Shown here piece by piece: positions 5,060 to 5,324 of a stretch of DNA of 5,324 bases. The number at the start of each line of letters is the position of its first letter. The first letter of the stretch is position 1. The stretch comes from Christensenella sp. UBA4379 (lineage in GTDB: Bacteria; Bacillota; Clostridia; Christensenellales; Aristaeellaceae). The DNA lies in NCBI GenBank assembly GCA_002391225.1, contig DGRV01000099.1, positions 1-5,324 on the forward strand. The letters run 5' to 3'. The notes beneath the pieces are model-generated. The model saw only the letters and a program-made list of their open reading frames with translations. It had not been told where the DNA came from and ran no database searches. The position numbers were made by a program, and so were the translations under genes.

Positions 5060-5324
5060 ATGCAGATCACACAAGAGCAGTATGAGAAGATCGCAAAGTA
5101 TCTTCCAACGCAACGAGGCAACGTCAGCATGACGAATCTCCAACTGATCAATGCGATCCTGTATGTCACGGAAAACGGCTGCAAGTGGAGGGCATTGCCG
5201 GAAAGCTATGGAAATTGGCATACAATCTATGTACGCATGAACAGGTGGAGCAAGAACGGAGTTCTTAGCAGGGTATTTGCCGCCTTGCAGACAGAAGGTA
5301 TCATTCAAATCAACGTGGAAGTAG
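5060..5324 (+). CDS. IS5-family transposase, N-terminal part (DUF4096), runs off window
   Basis: The first 88 codons of a transposase gene, open to the window end with no stop. The protein starts MQITQEQYEKIAKYLP and continues with LQLINAILYVTENGCKWRALPESYGNWHTIYVRMNRWSKNGV. This is the DUF4096 N-terminal domain of IS5-family (IS427-like) transposases: the conserved N-A-I-L-Y----G--WR-LP--YG-W-T-Y-R---W---G pattern is nearly complete. The domain is a helix-turn-helix region expected to bind the element's ends; the DDE catalytic domain would follow outside the window, either in this frame or in a second frame joined by programmed frameshift. There is no Shine-Dalgarno sequence before the ATG, and the promoter is so close that the message may be leaderless. 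Whether the gene is intact cannot be judged. Confidence 0.88.
   Translation, partial: MQITQEQYEKIAKYLPTQRGNVSMTNLQLINAILYVTENGCKWRALPESYGNWHTIYVRMNRWSKNGVLSRVFAALQTEGIIQINVEV

Larger units (their letters stand above)
5010..5324 (+). mobile_element. Left end of an IS5-family insertion sequence (partial)
   Basis: Sequence character changes abruptly from the heptamer repeat to GAGTCTGTTCACAC at about 5010, which is a plausible terminal inverted repeat, followed by a promoter and a transposase start within 50 bp. This is the usual layout of compact IS5-family elements. TTA at 5007-5009 would fit the short TNA-type target duplication of the IS427/IS1031 branches. The right end lies outside the window, so the inverted repeat and target duplication cannot be confirmed, and the boundary may be off by a base or two. 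Confidence 0.65.

Noticed and set aside
5018..5308. Minus-strand open frame across the IS left end
   Set aside because: It is antisense to the recognisable DUF4096 transposase start and its promoter, with no domain of its own.

Overview
The window looks like a piece of a low-to-moderately GC-rich Firmicutes (Clostridia-type, probably gut-associated) chromosome. This is inferred from strong AAGGAGG-type ribosome binding sites, sigma-A style promoters with 16-17 bp spacers, and gene families common in Clostridia: an MMPL exporter, an AAA_14/DUF4143 ATPase, a GEN-type flavodoxin and an IS5-type transposase. No gene fixes the genus, so the taxonomy is an inference.

Layout, all on the plus strand: (1) 1-87, a promoter region with a perfect dyad just upstream of the -35 box; (2) 88-2310, a complete 740-residue, 12-TM MMPL/RND-superfamily exporter; (3) 2311-2485, a spacer with a good promoter and a GC-rich hairpin at its predicted transcript start; (4) 2486-2713, a 75-residue conserved small protein of unknown function, followed by terminator-like sequence; (5) 2714-2958, a regulatory spacer with a promoter and two 19-bp direct repeats, each running into its own dyad, 32 bp apart; (6) 2959-4293, a complete AAA_14/DUF4143 ATPase; (7) 4368-4892, a complete flavodoxin-family protein with its own promoter; (8) about 4890-5009, a MITE-like palindromic element built of 7-bp TAATGCG-type repeats; (9) from about 5010 to the window end, the left end and first 88 codons of an IS5-family transposase gene.

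The genes do not form one obvious operon or pathway. Each of the five coding regions has its own recognisable promoter, so this reads as independent single-gene units, with accessory character rising to the right (ATPase, MITE-like element, IS). Three of the five promoters share the same form, TTGCGN-N17-TATAAT.

I see no convincing new multi-gene system. The most interesting signals are non-coding: the paired, covarying dyads in front of the ATPase gene, and the nested arrangement in which an IS5-like element seems to have landed inside a heptamer-repeat MITE whose other end may supply the flavodoxin stop codon.
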